Below, piece by piece: positions 10,173 through 20,690 of a DNA stretch of 64,000 bases (position 1 is the stretch's first letter; each line of letters begins with the position of its first letter). The notes beneath the pieces are model-generated. The model was not told the DNA's origin. It was given only the letters and a program-made list of their open reading frames with translations, and did not search any database. Source of the DNA: Pseudoips prasinana (Eukaryota; Arthropoda; Insecta; Lepidoptera; Nolidae); assembly GCA_951640165.1 (NCBI GenBank), contig OX621253.1, forward strand, positions 26,879,469 to 26,943,468, given 5' to 3'. Position numbers and translations under genes: made by a program.

Positions 10173-10408
10173 CGCCCTTCCAGCAGTTTATGGGCATCGC
10201 CACTGCACATGGCACGCAAGGTGGCGAACGGATGGCGTCCTTGCGGAGATTACCGCGCGTTAAACGCCCGGACTATCCCCGACCGCTACCCCGTGCGCCA
10301 TATTGTCGACTTCACGCAGAATTTGAATGGTTCAACAATCTTTAGCACTATAGACTTAGTGAAAGCATATCAGCAGATACCGGTGCATAAAGCTGACATT
10401 TTATACTT
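10173..10408 (+). pseudogene. Ty3/gypsy reverse transcriptase fragment
   Basis: One open frame reads SSLWASPLHMARK, GWRPCGDYRALNARTI, DRYPVRHI and FSTIDLVKAYQQIPV. These are the first RT blocks of a Ty3/gypsy element (CGDYRALN and the D of SxIDLxKAYxQIP). The frame stops soon after, before the YxDD box, and no LTR is visible nearby. It is an isolated fragment. Confidence 0.8.
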
Positions 10409-10439
10409 CACTGTCACCATCCTATAAACTCATTTAATT

Positions 10440-10607
10440 AAATTTGAAAATGGATTTACTTTGGAAAAAAAACCCTACGCACAGAAAGAAAATACAAAAG
10501 CACAAAATAAATACAGACCGGAGTGGGAAAATATGGACGAATTTAAAGGTCGGCCTAAATCGGCACGTGGAGACTCAAGCAAAGCATTTTGTACATTTGT
10601 TCTACGG
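10440..10607 (+). pseudogene. hAT-type N-terminal zinc-finger fragment
   Basis: In the frame beginning about 10507 the sequence reads KYRPEWENMDEFKG then GDSSKAFCTF. This resembles the leading zinc-finger segment (W…F…W…KA-x-C-x-x-C) of DUF4371/hAT transposases such as the hAT-B remnant at 26.3 kb. It is cut at 10.63 kb by a LINE insertion in the opposite direction. Confidence 0.5.
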
Positions 10608-10636
10608 AGATTCTTGCTTAACTGTTTGTAGTTACT

Positions 10637-11325
10637 CTATTTATTTTATTTATTTATTTGTCATCAACCGCTGTACACTGAGCGTCTGAGACTCTCCTCC
10701 GGGGACGGGAGGGGGCCAAATGCCTCCTCCCCTCCCCAGCACGCACAAGCGCGTTTAGGCAACCTGAGCTACAGCAGGTTACCTCTTCCCGGGACCGCTT
10801 GTGTAAGACGAGTGGAGTGCCCCTCCTCCAAACGCCAGCGGTCCCAGGGACCAACCTTACATCTACCATTACAGGATACATCCCAATGCAGTAGCGAAGA
10901 CCCCAACTTGTCTACTTCCTATAACATATTTCTTTATATGCTGTCCTTGTAAATTCACTCAGTGTACAGTGAAACACGTCCAATTCAGAAGCAATATCGT
11001 TGAGAGTGCGCAGTGCGCGCGTCAGTGGCGCCTCCTTCAGTAGGTTAGTGCGCGCGCGCGGCATGCTCAGCAGCGCCGGCCGCCGGCGTCTCCACACATA
11101 CCGGTCCGGGACCCACAGCCGCATCGCACCTAACACATCCTCGTTCTCTATTTTACCCCTAAAAACCTTAAATATGTAATCTACTAGGGTGAAGTCCCTC
11201 CTTACCCGTAATTCGTTGTACCCTACCATACCTAATATAAATAAAGTGGGGTACATTAAAGGGTAAAACGGGTATACCCCGTACTGCCTCAAATACAGAA
11301 ACCTAATAAAGGAGACGGATACCTT
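10637..11325 (-). mobile_element. 5'-truncated LINE: RT C-terminus and 3' UTR
   Basis: On the minus strand a frame of about 135 codons (11325-10912) reads RQYGVYPFYPLMYPT, ILGMVGYNELRVRRDF and VPDRYVWRRRRP. This is the C-terminal tail of the same LINE kind as LINE C at 20.1-20.6 kb. After the stop comes a GC-rich 3' UTR and an A-rich tail of AAATA units at the low-coordinate end (about 10637-10665). Truncation at the 5' end and a simple-repeat tail are the marks of target-primed reverse transcription. Host sequence: the hAT-type fragment. The next 200 bp (11326-11534) hold nothing recognisable. Confidence 0.8.
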
Positions 11326-11534
11326 TTCCTACAATATTGGGCCAGGATGTATAAAGATGAAATTGGTATCAATTAATGGGTCTATAAATTATCAGCCAAT
11401 CACTAAAAATTTCATGGATTTTGTCAATCTCTGAGCAGAGTTATAAAAGATTTAGTAATAGAGAGGTATGTACTTAAATGTACTAACCTATACTAAACAG
11501 CTGATTTTTAAGTGTGATTGCTATTTAATAGTTA

Positions 11535-11815
11535 CTTATTATAATATTCTAGGACATAATTATAATATCCTGGGACATTATTTACACATGATCAACCGCT
11601 CCCAAACTAAGCAGAGCTTGTACTATGGAAACCAGATAATTGATATCATACGTATACCACTTTTCTTTTGTAAATGCATACTTATATAGATAATTACACC
11701 CAGATCAGGACAAACACACATGTTCATGGACACAAATATCTGTTCTAGATGGGAATCGAACCCACGACTTGCGGTGTGAAAAGCAAACATTTACTAACCA
11801 CACCAACGGTTCCGT
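11535..11815 (-). repeat. tRNA-derived SINE
   Basis: On the minus strand a tRNA-like head contains an A-box-like TGGTGTGGTTAG and a perfect B box GGTTCGATTCCC. It is followed by a body with CTGGGTGT, an ACAAGCTCTGCTTAG stretch and an ATT-rich tail. I recognise the body as that of a common lepidopteran SINE. The tRNA part could serve as an internal RNA polymerase III promoter, but the head has no tRNA fold. The flank 11816-12230 holds nothing I can name. Confidence 0.75.
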
Positions 11816-12230
11816 ATTATAGATTTACCCGTGCGAGAATAAAAGGATAAAATACAATAGCTGCCGCACCCAGCTTTCTCGGTGGCAGGATTTGATGATT
11901 TGCCCAGCTAGCCACAACACTTATGTGTAAGTGCTGCGCCAAGCAGTTCTACTTTGTTACGTCATGGGTATGCGAGAGGACCTGTACAGACCTTTTTGGA
12001 GGAGGATGTAAGATGGAAATCAATTTATAACTACTATAATATGCGTGTTCTATCCTAGGCCCTATCTGTGCTCACTGTCAGGCAAGTCAAGGGTCAATTT
12101 CAAACAAGTAGAATTAACAGTAAACGACAGTTATTTACTATATTTCTAGAGTTGGAAATCATTGATTTTTATAAGATCATAAATAGGTAAGCAGGTATGT
12201 TTAAAATAAAAAACTTATTAAAATTATTTT

Positions 12231-14475
12231 TTATTCATCTTTAATTATAATAAGGATGTCATCTAGGAATTGTGCCGGTGGTACTATATTACTTTGATAC
12301 CTAGCCCAACTAAGGTACCATATTATACACATTACATGTGCGCAGCAGCCTACAGTCCCTACGATACAGTTACAGTAATGTTTTAGTATTGATTCGGTAC
12401 CTCTAAAATAGGTTTTTCGACTTATATGTCGCGACTGGATGCGTCCCCTCAATAGCCATGAGGTATTTGAATTTGTCAGCTCTCGTAGCCTACTGCCAAC
12501 CTCTTTGCACACTTCTATTACAAAGCCATCATTACCCCTTATGTGTTCACCGTAGTAAGAACGTGCCTGCTTTATCTGATAGGTGCCTCGTGAAACTAGA
12601 AGTAATTCATTGTTTGTAAGCTGGGGGAAATCATTTAAACTATCATTATGCACAGTTATTGTCTCGAAATTAGACATGCGCCTATTATAATTGTGTCTTA
12701 TAATGAATTCTGCTAATTCATATACCTACTTATTTGTTCTATTATTTCCCCAGCATCTACACGATCGACAATAGGAGGGTGAAAAGTATTTAAAAGGGCA
12801 GCAGCCACTTCAAAATCTTTCATAAAATGGTTACTAGCTACATTAAAATAATTTTGTCTTAATAATTTAAAATCTCTTTTAAATCTACCATTAACTACCT
12901 CCACAACCCATCGGCAAATAGTTACTGCTCTTGATTTATTTGCTTCACTGGTAGACAGCTATGTCTCACCCTCCTCTAATGAAGCAGGCACATAAGTCCT
13001 ATATCCACATTGATGCAACAAGGGCAAAGAATCACGAAAGCCCCTGTCCAGTATAAAAGCATCACCTTCAAGGAAGTATTCCCGTAATTGACTTTCATTT
13101 GAAAATTATTTTTTCATAATATGAGCGTCAGAAGTGGTGGCTAGATCCCTATCTAGCCACCACACACATATAATTGATGTTCAGGGCCCCTGCCCAGAAC
13201 ATCAATTATATGTCCATCAGTACATACCATTAAAAATGGATTTAAAAGATTTTTATAATTGTGCATGCTATATGTCCTTTTTTGATAACAATAATTTGAA
13301 CTCTTTTCGACATAACAATAAGTTCCATCAAATATTACAATAGGCCTAACAACTCCCTCAAAGGTACCAAACAATGCATTAGGTATCGCCAAATTTCTTT
13401 GCACTATTTGCTGCCTATTTAAATGATTTAGGCCTACGTGTCTTGGCACAAAATACTCAGTAAGAATGTCTCTCACTTGGTGCAACCACTTCTCTAGGGT
13501 CGCCTAGAAACTTTTAATAAATTTGCCAACCTCTCATCAGAATCCCCAGATCTGAGCTTCATCAAATATGCAGCTAAAGCTAGGGACGCGCTTGGTATTT
13601 CCAACAACCGAGGTACTTCAGTAAACATTTGCAGGAACTGAGCTTTGTTTAATCCAATCCATGTATGTACAACATGATCTTCCATATCATCTATACTCTC
13701 AAAATGAAGTAAACTGGAATCAACAATTTCTTTTAGCATCATCATATCCTGGATATGTTTAGCAGTAAAAGTCTGTACATAGTTCATTCTCAAATTGTCC
13801 AGAAAATCCCATGCTTCGATCACTAAATGTCTATCACAAAGACGATTATTTTCTGGGATGTAATATTTATACCGATTCAGTAACATTTTTCTAGACGAAA
13901 GTGGAACCCTGTACCGTTCCGTTCTTTGGCATCCTTGAATAAAGCACCTACTTTCAGTTTCGATAGCTCTCATATAATCTGGTAACACAATAGTAGGTTC
14001 TGGTTGGTTATTTAAAACTTGTTCATGTGGATGATCGATGGGAAGATCTTGTGCCAGTGGCTGTATTTCTTCCAGGGAGGAAGTTGATGGACCTGAGGTC
14101 ATATGAATAGCAGCTCTGTCGGCAGCCACCCAACAATTATGGCATATGCGACTTCTATATTCTACTTGTAACTGCAAAAAAAACAACACTATCAGAATTA
14201 TTTGGGTTTAACTCTTGTCTTATAGTAATGAATACACAAATTAAGTAAAACCCGAAAGGGTATAAATAAAGTGGTAACTTACAGTTTGAGGTATTATCCA
14301 CTCCAGTATAACATTATAAATTCTCGAGTCACGGAAGTAAATGACTGACTCGTGATGCAAGAGAACGACCACAGCGACAACAAACACTACGGTGGCCAAG
14401 TTGTCTTGGTTCATTAAAAGATGTTCCTTGAGCTAAGCTCCAGCATGCTTGGCATACATGGTCTCTGCTGTTAAC
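12231..14475 (-). pseudogene. ISL2EU transposase, copy 1 (frameshifted, with introns)
   Basis: Exon 14475-14283 encodes a CxxC/CxxCW zinc module (HVCQACW, then SVCCRCGRS). An intron 14282-14172 (GTAAGTT…TTTTGCAG) splits the next module, which continues in exon 14171 downward (RICHNCW). A second finger follows (CFIQGCQRTERYRVP … CDRHL). The DDE core begins with RNLAIPNALF, FDGTYCYVEKSSNYCYQKRTY and CTDGHIIDVLG, followed by GDAFILDRGFRDS, EANKSRA and VVEVVNGRFKRDF. The C-terminus has a SWIM-like HYCNC…CCAHV and ends at the TAA 12231-12233. Frame breaks are visible near 13500, 13136-13213, 12700 and within the first exon. The core motifs match ISL2EU transposases, which cut and paste DNA. Element ends were not located. 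Confidence 0.82.
13134..13213. repeat. Two back-to-back hairpins inside the ISL2EU core
   Basis: The first hairpin is 13134-13146 with 13151-13163 (13-bp arms, loop CCCT). The second is 13166-13182 with 13197-13213 (17-bp arms, with a partly pairing GGGC/GCCC inner loop). They lie exactly between the codons for GHIIDVLG and the following ATTSDAH. The inserted bases look like inverted copies of the two flanks. Confidence 0.85.
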
Positions 14476-14604
14476 CTGAAGGATAAGAAAAGTTTTAAAT
14501 ATCAACAGATCATGAGTACTGTAAAGCAAGCAACAGTTTAGGTTTTAAGTAAAATGTTAATAAGAAATTAATGGAATCAGGCGTTACTTTGCGGAAATCC
14601 ATAA

Positions 14605-14831
14605 CAATCAAAATTCAAAATCAATATGTAGTGTTAATTCCGCTAATTGTCACCAGTACGATACCCAACACGTGTTTCAGTCCTCCACGGACCATTCTCA
14701 AGGGCTGCTAACTCGTCGAGTGCTCGAAGGAGACTTGAGAATGGTCCGTGGAGGACTGAAACACGTGTTGGGTATCGTACTGGCGACAATTAGCGGAATT
14801 AACACTACATACTGATTTTGTATTTTGATTG
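14605..14831. repeat. 227-bp near-perfect palindrome (MITE-like), TAA at both sides
   Basis: The arms 14605-14702 and 14734-14831 (98 nt each) differ at about three positions; the loop is 31 nt. The bases just outside are TAA on both sides (14602-14604 and 14832-14834), a possible 3-bp target duplication of PIF/Harbinger type. It has no coding capacity. A transcript would fold into a long hairpin. Confidence 0.75.
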
Positions 14832-15690
14832 TAAATAAGAAGTATCATCAAGAAAAAGAACGCTTTCTGATGCAATTTGAACAGTGAGGGAAAATATGTG
14901 CAGATACCTGGAGGCCGCGCCGGTGTCGTAGTTGCTAGTTATCTAACGAACAGGAGGTGAGTACAGGTTGTAGTGCACGCCATTGCCGAATCACTAAAAG
15001 TATGGTTTCATCATCTAAGGCTCGTCGGCCTAGTGTATTACAGCGACTAGTCGCTATACCACAATTCACACAGCGGTCCATGGTGTCAATCTCCAATCGA
15101 TATGCCGGTCAAAATAACGAGCCAAAGTCAGACGAGTAAACGAGATTATCCGTGTCCAGTATGTTGGCAAAGGTCGTACAAGTTAAGCAATATCAGAAGT
15201 CCGTAGAGAGAAGGCAGTTTTCGAGGGATATATAAACAAAACAATGAAAATACTCAAATCACACACGCACTAAACGATACTAGAAACGAGTGACCGATCA
15301 TAGATTAAGATTCAAAATCTGTCAACAGTCACTGTCAGCATGGATTATATAGTTTCCAAACATAACTTATAAATCGATTTGTAAACAATTACTATAATAT
15401 TATGTTTACCTGTATTAACTGTAATGTATTTATTAATTATTTTGATTAAATCGGTTAGCAAAGTCTTGCACCAGACACTGGTGTCAGAGGTTTTATATAA
15501 CATTGTTTGAACTCATACCTTTAATCGATTATAGTAATCACCGACCAATTTAATTCGTGACTTAAACTTATTTTGAGATTGCTCGTTTTCCAGATTGAAA
15601 AATGGGTAAATTTTTTACAGTTTGAAATTGAAAAATATAACGCTTTTTTTAAACCATATCTCAACTTATTACAGTCAGGCCCAGAAATCC
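14832..15690. other. Region without a recognised gene
   Basis: There is a 60-codon plus frame at 14957-15139 and AT-rich sequence after 15300. I see no motifs, splice structure or repeats that I can assign. Confidence 0.3.
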
Positions 15691-15768
15691 CCGTCTCCTT
15701 TATTTTGTATTCTCTCCAGCATGATGCTATATTTAGTTTCATGTGGAGACCAAATGACTGCATTACAC

Positions 15769-17040
15769 TCAATTTGACTTCGCAAATTTGCAAATTGCTG
15801 CTAAATTCGTGAAGCCGCGAACGGTGCGAAGTAAGAACCCCAGGTTTCTGAAAGCTTTTTTACATATTTTAATTATATGACTACGAAACGTCAGCTCCGT
15901 GTTCAAAGTTACTCCTAGGTCCTTAACCTCCGTAACTCTCATCATCGGCGTCCCTTCAATAGTGTAATCCCACAGAAGAGGAGTGCGCGACCGAGAAAAA
16001 GAAATCGTGACGCATTTGGATACGTTAAAATGTAAATTATTACGTTTACACCACTCTGCCACTCGATCTATGTCCTCTTGCAATTTAATGCAGTCATCCA
16101 CTCCGTTAATAGCGAGTGACAATTTTAGGTCGTCCGCAAAAAGTAAACATTTCGCTTTTTTAACAACTTTAGGGAGATCGTTGACCATAATTAAAAATTC
16201 CAAGGGCCCTAAGTTACTCCCCTGACTGACTCCAGAATTAGTGAAATAAGGCTCAGACACGCGGCCCGAGTATTCTACGTACTGCTGTCTCTTCCCCATG
16301 TAACTCGCAAAAAACTGCAGTAGGTGTGGGGTGAAGCCGACTTCTGCTAACTTCTTAAGTAACATGTCCGTGTCGACTAGGTCGAAAGCTTTTTTGAAAT
16401 CAAAGTAAGCATCAGTCTGCCCCCCACTGTCCACGATCGGGACCACCGTCGCCATAAAGTTAGTGAGGTTACTGGTGGTGCTTCTTTCTGGTCGGAACCC
16501 ATGCTGAGCGTCTGAGAGTTGCCCCCTGACCTGTGCGAATATGCTCTTATGTATTATTGACTCTAGAACTTTTGCTGGCGTAGAAAACACGGCCACCGGT
16601 CTGTACCCTTCTACTGTATCACCCGAGTTTACTTTCGGAACTGGAACAACTCTAGTAGTTTTCCACCTTTCAGGGTACACTGCCGTTGCCAGGCACCTAT
16701 TAAATATGTGGAGCAGCGGCTCGACCAATATAAGTCGACAGTCTTTGAACAAGAACAATGGTATACCATCAGGCCCAGAGGATCTTTTTGATTTCAATTT
16801 TTGAAGTGCCCGTAGTACATTACTCATTTGTAACTTGTCGAGTTGAACCTGCGCGCCATTGTTATCGCCGCCTGCTTCTATTACCGCCGCGTTTACACTT
16901 AACACCGGTTGTTTACTAACATAAATTGATTTAAAAAACCTAGCAAACTCATTTGCAGACTGATCGTCAGAAAGAATCACCCAATCTTTTAAAATATTTT
17001 TTTAACACCTGTTACCCCTTTTTGATTTAATATAACCCCA
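15769..17040 (-). pseudogene. LINE A reverse transcriptase domain
   Basis: A frame of 403 codons (16980-15769) preceded by a shifted segment with DPKSFWGYIKSKRGN. RT blocks in order: LKSKRSSGPDGIP, WKTTRVVPVPK, YRPVAVFST, QHGFRPERSTTSN, DAYFDFKKAFD, SGVSQGSNLGP and LLFADDLKL with the catalytic FADD. This is a Jockey-superfamily RT that copies LINE RNA at a nicked target. It has one frameshift relative to the endonuclease, near 16985-17050, and the tail is truncated. It is not functional as it stands. Confidence 0.88.
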
Positions 17041-17057
17041 AAAGGATTTGGGATCCT

Positions 17058-17853
17058 TTAGCAGTTGAGTTTGAGCCCGACATTGGTACTGTTTTTTGTG
17101 TTAATTTGATCCTTGAATCCGGCCCTACACCGAGCAAACGCTTCGTAGTCTGCTTCCGACTTAGTCGATTTATATTGTTTATGTAAAAAAGCCTTCAATT
17201 TAATGTCGCGAATTATCTCACTAGTGTACCACACGGGATAAATGTACCTCGTGTTTACACTACTTCGCCGTTTCTTTGGTACACAGTCATCTAAAATTGA
17301 ATAAATAATATCATAAAAATAGTTTAAACTTGATTCCAAATCTGAATTATACACTGGCGTCCAGTCTGCTGCCATTAAACATTCATACAACGAAACGAAA
17401 GTTGGCTTTGTTAAAGTTCCAACCCGTAAAGTCATCTTGATCATTATTTGCATTCAAGGCAGACCTATCACGCGTCGCGCGGTAGTGTCGGGGTAGTCTG
17501 ACTGAGATCACGAGCGGTGGATGATAAGCGTCGACCGGCATCAGCGATGCACCCGCCGGCACCGCGCGCACGCACACACCCACCTCCACACTCTCATCGA
17601 CCGTACTTAATACTAAGTCTAACTGGCGATCGTTGCAGTTACCTATATTATTACACTGAGTGAACCCACAATAACTCGAAACATACTCATAATAATTTGA
17701 AACAGTTATGGGACGGGAATGCAAATTGAAGTCTCCAACTACTATTACATTTCCATATTTACTACAAAATTGTTCAATAATATGAAACAATAACATATAC
17801 TCATTATCACTACTACCCGGCGGTATATATACAACACAAACTACACATAAAAA
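17058..17853 (-). pseudogene. LINE A APE-type endonuclease domain (partial)
   Basis: Two overlapping frames (17796-17383 and 17453-17058) together give VYIPPGSSDNE, NVIVVGDFNLHSRP, RQLDLVLS and DAYHPPLVISV. GDFN carries the conserved aspartate and asparagine; DAYHPPL stands where SDHxxL is usual. The domain's N-terminal half is missing. A frameshift separates the endonuclease from the linker (WYTSEIIRDIKLKAFLHKQY). Confidence 0.8.
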
Positions 17854-17854
17854 A

Positions 17855-18145
17855 CTATTTCGAAGGTAAACGCAAGCACAAACCAGTGTGCTTTATTTTA
17901 TTCACCTTTACGGTTATTTCTTGACCACATATATTTTTGACATGCTTTTCGATATTCTCTTCTGTTGTCTCTTTTTGTAGCCGCCATACATGTAAATGTT
18001 TGTATCGTTCAGTACATTTGATATTAAATGAATTTCCGGAACTACCTCCTCTTTGAACTATACTGCTGGGGTACTTCCTCTTCTTCTTGCTAATATCAAT
18101 CCATTTGTTATCCTCCTTTTGATCTGCTATATCAGTTATATCCAT
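17855..18145 (-). pseudogene. LINE A ORF1 (RNA-binding) fragment
   Basis: A 96-codon frame from the ATG at 18145: an acidic and basic linker (KWIDISKKKRKYP) then ERYKHLHVWRLQKETTEENI. The second part resembles the RRM-like start seen in Jockey-type ORF1 proteins (LHVWRLQKETT-type strand). It ends at the deletion junction with the endonuclease. Confidence 0.6.
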
Positions 18146-18289
18146 ATGTCCAGTTAAAAGTTTCAGCCACTATAATTTTATTAGATACTCTAGTCTACTC
18201 TTTGTAGTTACTCGCACGCAGCGGTCGCGACTGCACGTTGCGATTCGTTCGATCCCTACCTGCCAGTTTACGTTTCTAAGGCGGTAAAT

Positions 18290-19292
18290 ATGGCGAAGTG
18301 TGCGAAGTGTTCCAAATTAGTTGGCAAAAAAAAACCGATGTGCAGTGTAACAAATGCTCAAAGTGGTTTCACGGCGCCTGCGCATCCTTATCAACGGATC
18401 AGCTAACGGCTCTGTCGTCTATAGATTCCGTTGACTGGAAGTGTCGTACATGTGCCGGTGGTGCGAAACCAAAACGAATCTCAGTTATCCTCCCTGATCC
18501 CGAGGACGACGAATCGGAAATTGATATACCTACCATCCCAATCCTCAACGAAAAGGAACGAATTAGTATTGAACGGGAAATGCGCCAGATTGTTCGCGAA
18601 ATAATACGAGATGAACTACAATCCACCCTCAGTTTTTATTCAAAAAAAATCGATGACTACGAAGAACAAATGAAAGAGTACGAAACGCGTGTGAAATTAT
18701 TAGAAAACCAGTGTAAAGACATTCAAAACACCTTTAAAAACATAATTCTCAAAAATGATGTACTTGAGCAAAAAATCAGCCAAATAGAACAATCACGTAC
18801 ATCGAACGATATTGAGATTGCGGCGTCGGTGAATCGGCCCAAGAAAATGTATCTGTCATTGCGCAAAAAATCAGCCAACTTCTAAATCAACGGCCAGAAG
18901 ATGTTATCTCGGCGCATAGGAAAACAAAACCGATGCGCCGAGGCTCAGCACAAGAGGAACGCGCCAGGGTCACTGCACCGATCATCGTCACCCTGCGACC
19001 AGGTTGCCGCGAAAGATGCCTATCCTCTTCGTCCACAAAAACACCTCAGTTAACAGCGCGTGACTTAGACCTCGACAGCAACGATAAAATATACTTGCGT
19101 GAGTCGCTGTCGCCAACGACATCTTACCTACTATGGAAAGCCAAATCCGACCTAAAAAAAACGTCGCTATGTGAGTATGTTTGGTGTAAGAATGGCGTAA
19201 TAATGGCTCGTAAAAAGGAAGGCGACAAGAAGATTTTCTACATTCGATCAACAAGAGACATTGAGAAAATCTCAATTGACCTGCAAGGATAA
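18290..19292 (+). pseudogene. LINE B ORF1: PHD-finger and coiled-coil protein
   Basis: The ATG at 18290 opens MAKCAKCSKLVGKKK. A run of nine A then shifts the frame, which continues QCNKCSKWFHGACASL and VDWKCRTC, completing a C4HC3 PHD-type finger. Residues about 100-185 form an acidic, heptad-like coiled coil. After a frame change near 18830 the C-terminal part (ISAHRKTKP, APIIVTLRPGCR, LRESLSPTTSYLLWKAK, YVWCKNGVIMARK) is the conserved nucleic-acid-binding end. In LINEs of this sort ORF1 packages the RNA. At least two frameshifts are present. Confidence 0.75.
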
Positions 19293-19867
19293 AAAATAGT
19301 TATGTCGTAACTTCCATATTTTAATTATCGATAATCGTACCAAGGTCATTAAGACATTACTCTTCCTTCCCCGTACGTTAATGGATAGCTACGAGAGAAA
19401 TATATTAGAAACTAATTATAACTCATGGAGTGATTTTACTTGCGACATACCGCCCACTCAAAACGAACTTCTACTTTTACACGTAAACATACGATCCATG
19501 ATAAAGAATCATGCCGAACTCGAACTAATAGTGTCTTCAAGCCCTACAATTATACATATTACTGTCATTACCGAAGCAAACTTATCCGACAACACGAGTA
19601 GCTTATTTAATCTCGACGGCTATGCTATGTACACGGAGCTACGCAGCGATCGGAGGAGGCGGCATTATCATCTACGCTCACAAAACGGTGTCGTTCATAA
19701 GCAATCCTACCAAAACAATGACTTGTGAGTGTTTGTGCGGAATAGTGAAATGTGCGTCGGGTTATATAATTAATCTGTGTGCGGTATATAGACCCCCAGA
19801 TTTAAATAAACATAACTTTATAAGTGAAATAGTGTGCGTTCTTTCAAAATTTCCTTCTAATAATGAT

Positions 19868-20590
19868 CTTCATTTATCATTTATTTATTGACAAAATATA
19901 AGCTTACAGTTAACACCAAAGCGCTTATAATTTATACAAAACAACTAAACATTATGATTACGCTACATTAAAATTCTATTACTATATGTCAAATGAAATA
20001 TGAAATTAAACAACAATAATAAAGACAAACACAAACACACAAAAAGCTACATTGATTTTAAGATTTGGCGCTATTTAAATACTCTATTACATTTCTAAAT
20101 GTTGTACTAACTGCGTCAAAAAATATGTCTGCATGTGGATTTGATTGCAGGAAACCGTTTATAAGCTTAATGGCTCTAGCCGTTGGACAGTTCTCTCTTT
20201 GTTGAGGGCGCCATGTTGGCGGACAGGAGAGGAGTCTATATTGGCGCCTGCCACTGCCACGAATGTATTGACTAGGTGCAAAGAGATAAATACATTCACG
20301 TACCGCGGGGTTGTCAACTTTATTTGAGAGCAACATAAAATAATGTATTATGTGCGTTAGCTCACGCCTGAGTCGTAGAGTATCAAGCCCGACCATTCCA
20401 GATACAAACATGGACGGATATAAAAATGGATAGTACCCATATTCACGCTTATAGAGATATCGAGCGAATTTCCTTTGTATCTTCTCGACCATAAGGGTAT
20501 ATAGCGTTTCATGGGGATACCAAATTATCGCGTTGTACTCCAGTTTGCTACGAACATAGGCTATATAACTGTATACTCGTAGGTTATATG
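19868..20590 (-). mobile_element. LINE C, 5'-truncated insertion into LINE B
   Basis: On the minus strand coding begins near 20587 (NLRVYSYIAYVRSKLEYNA), goes through KFARYLYKREYGYYPF and GMVGLDTLRLRREL, and ends at the stop near 20058. An AT-rich 3' UTR of about 180 bp and an AAATAAAT-type tail reach about 19870. The tail resembles that of the LINE at 10.6 kb. Only the last fifth of ORF2 is present, as expected of aborted reverse transcription. LINE B resumes directly beyond it. The exact ends and target duplication could not be fixed. Confidence 0.78.
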
Positions 20591-20690
20591 AACATAGACC
20601 TCTTAACCTCAAAATCATATGACCAAAAAATTGTTAGTAATTATTTAAACTCACTAAGTAACTTGGGCTTAGAAAACTGCATATCACAGT

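Larger units (their letters stand above)
15700..18145 (-). mobile_element. LINE A, 3'-truncated non-LTR retrotransposon
   Basis: On the minus strand the order is an ORF1 piece (18145-17855), an endonuclease (17853-17058) and a reverse transcriptase (17040-15769). The RT domain ends in NAVIWSPHETKYS and ERIQNK, then similarity is lost near 15700, so the 3' end is missing. ORF1 joins the endonuclease with no room for the rest of ORF1 or the start of ORF2, so an internal deletion is likely. The ORF1 start lies only 145 bp from the oppositely oriented ORF1 start of LINE B. Confidence 0.82.

Noticed and set aside
11770..11815. tRNA-like A and B boxes.
   Set aside because: The head does not fold as a tRNA and is followed by a SINE body and tail, so not a functional tRNA gene.
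13134..13343. Plus-strand frame opposite the ISL2EU core.
   Set aside because: It exists because the palindromes mirror the coding strand; no independent gene.
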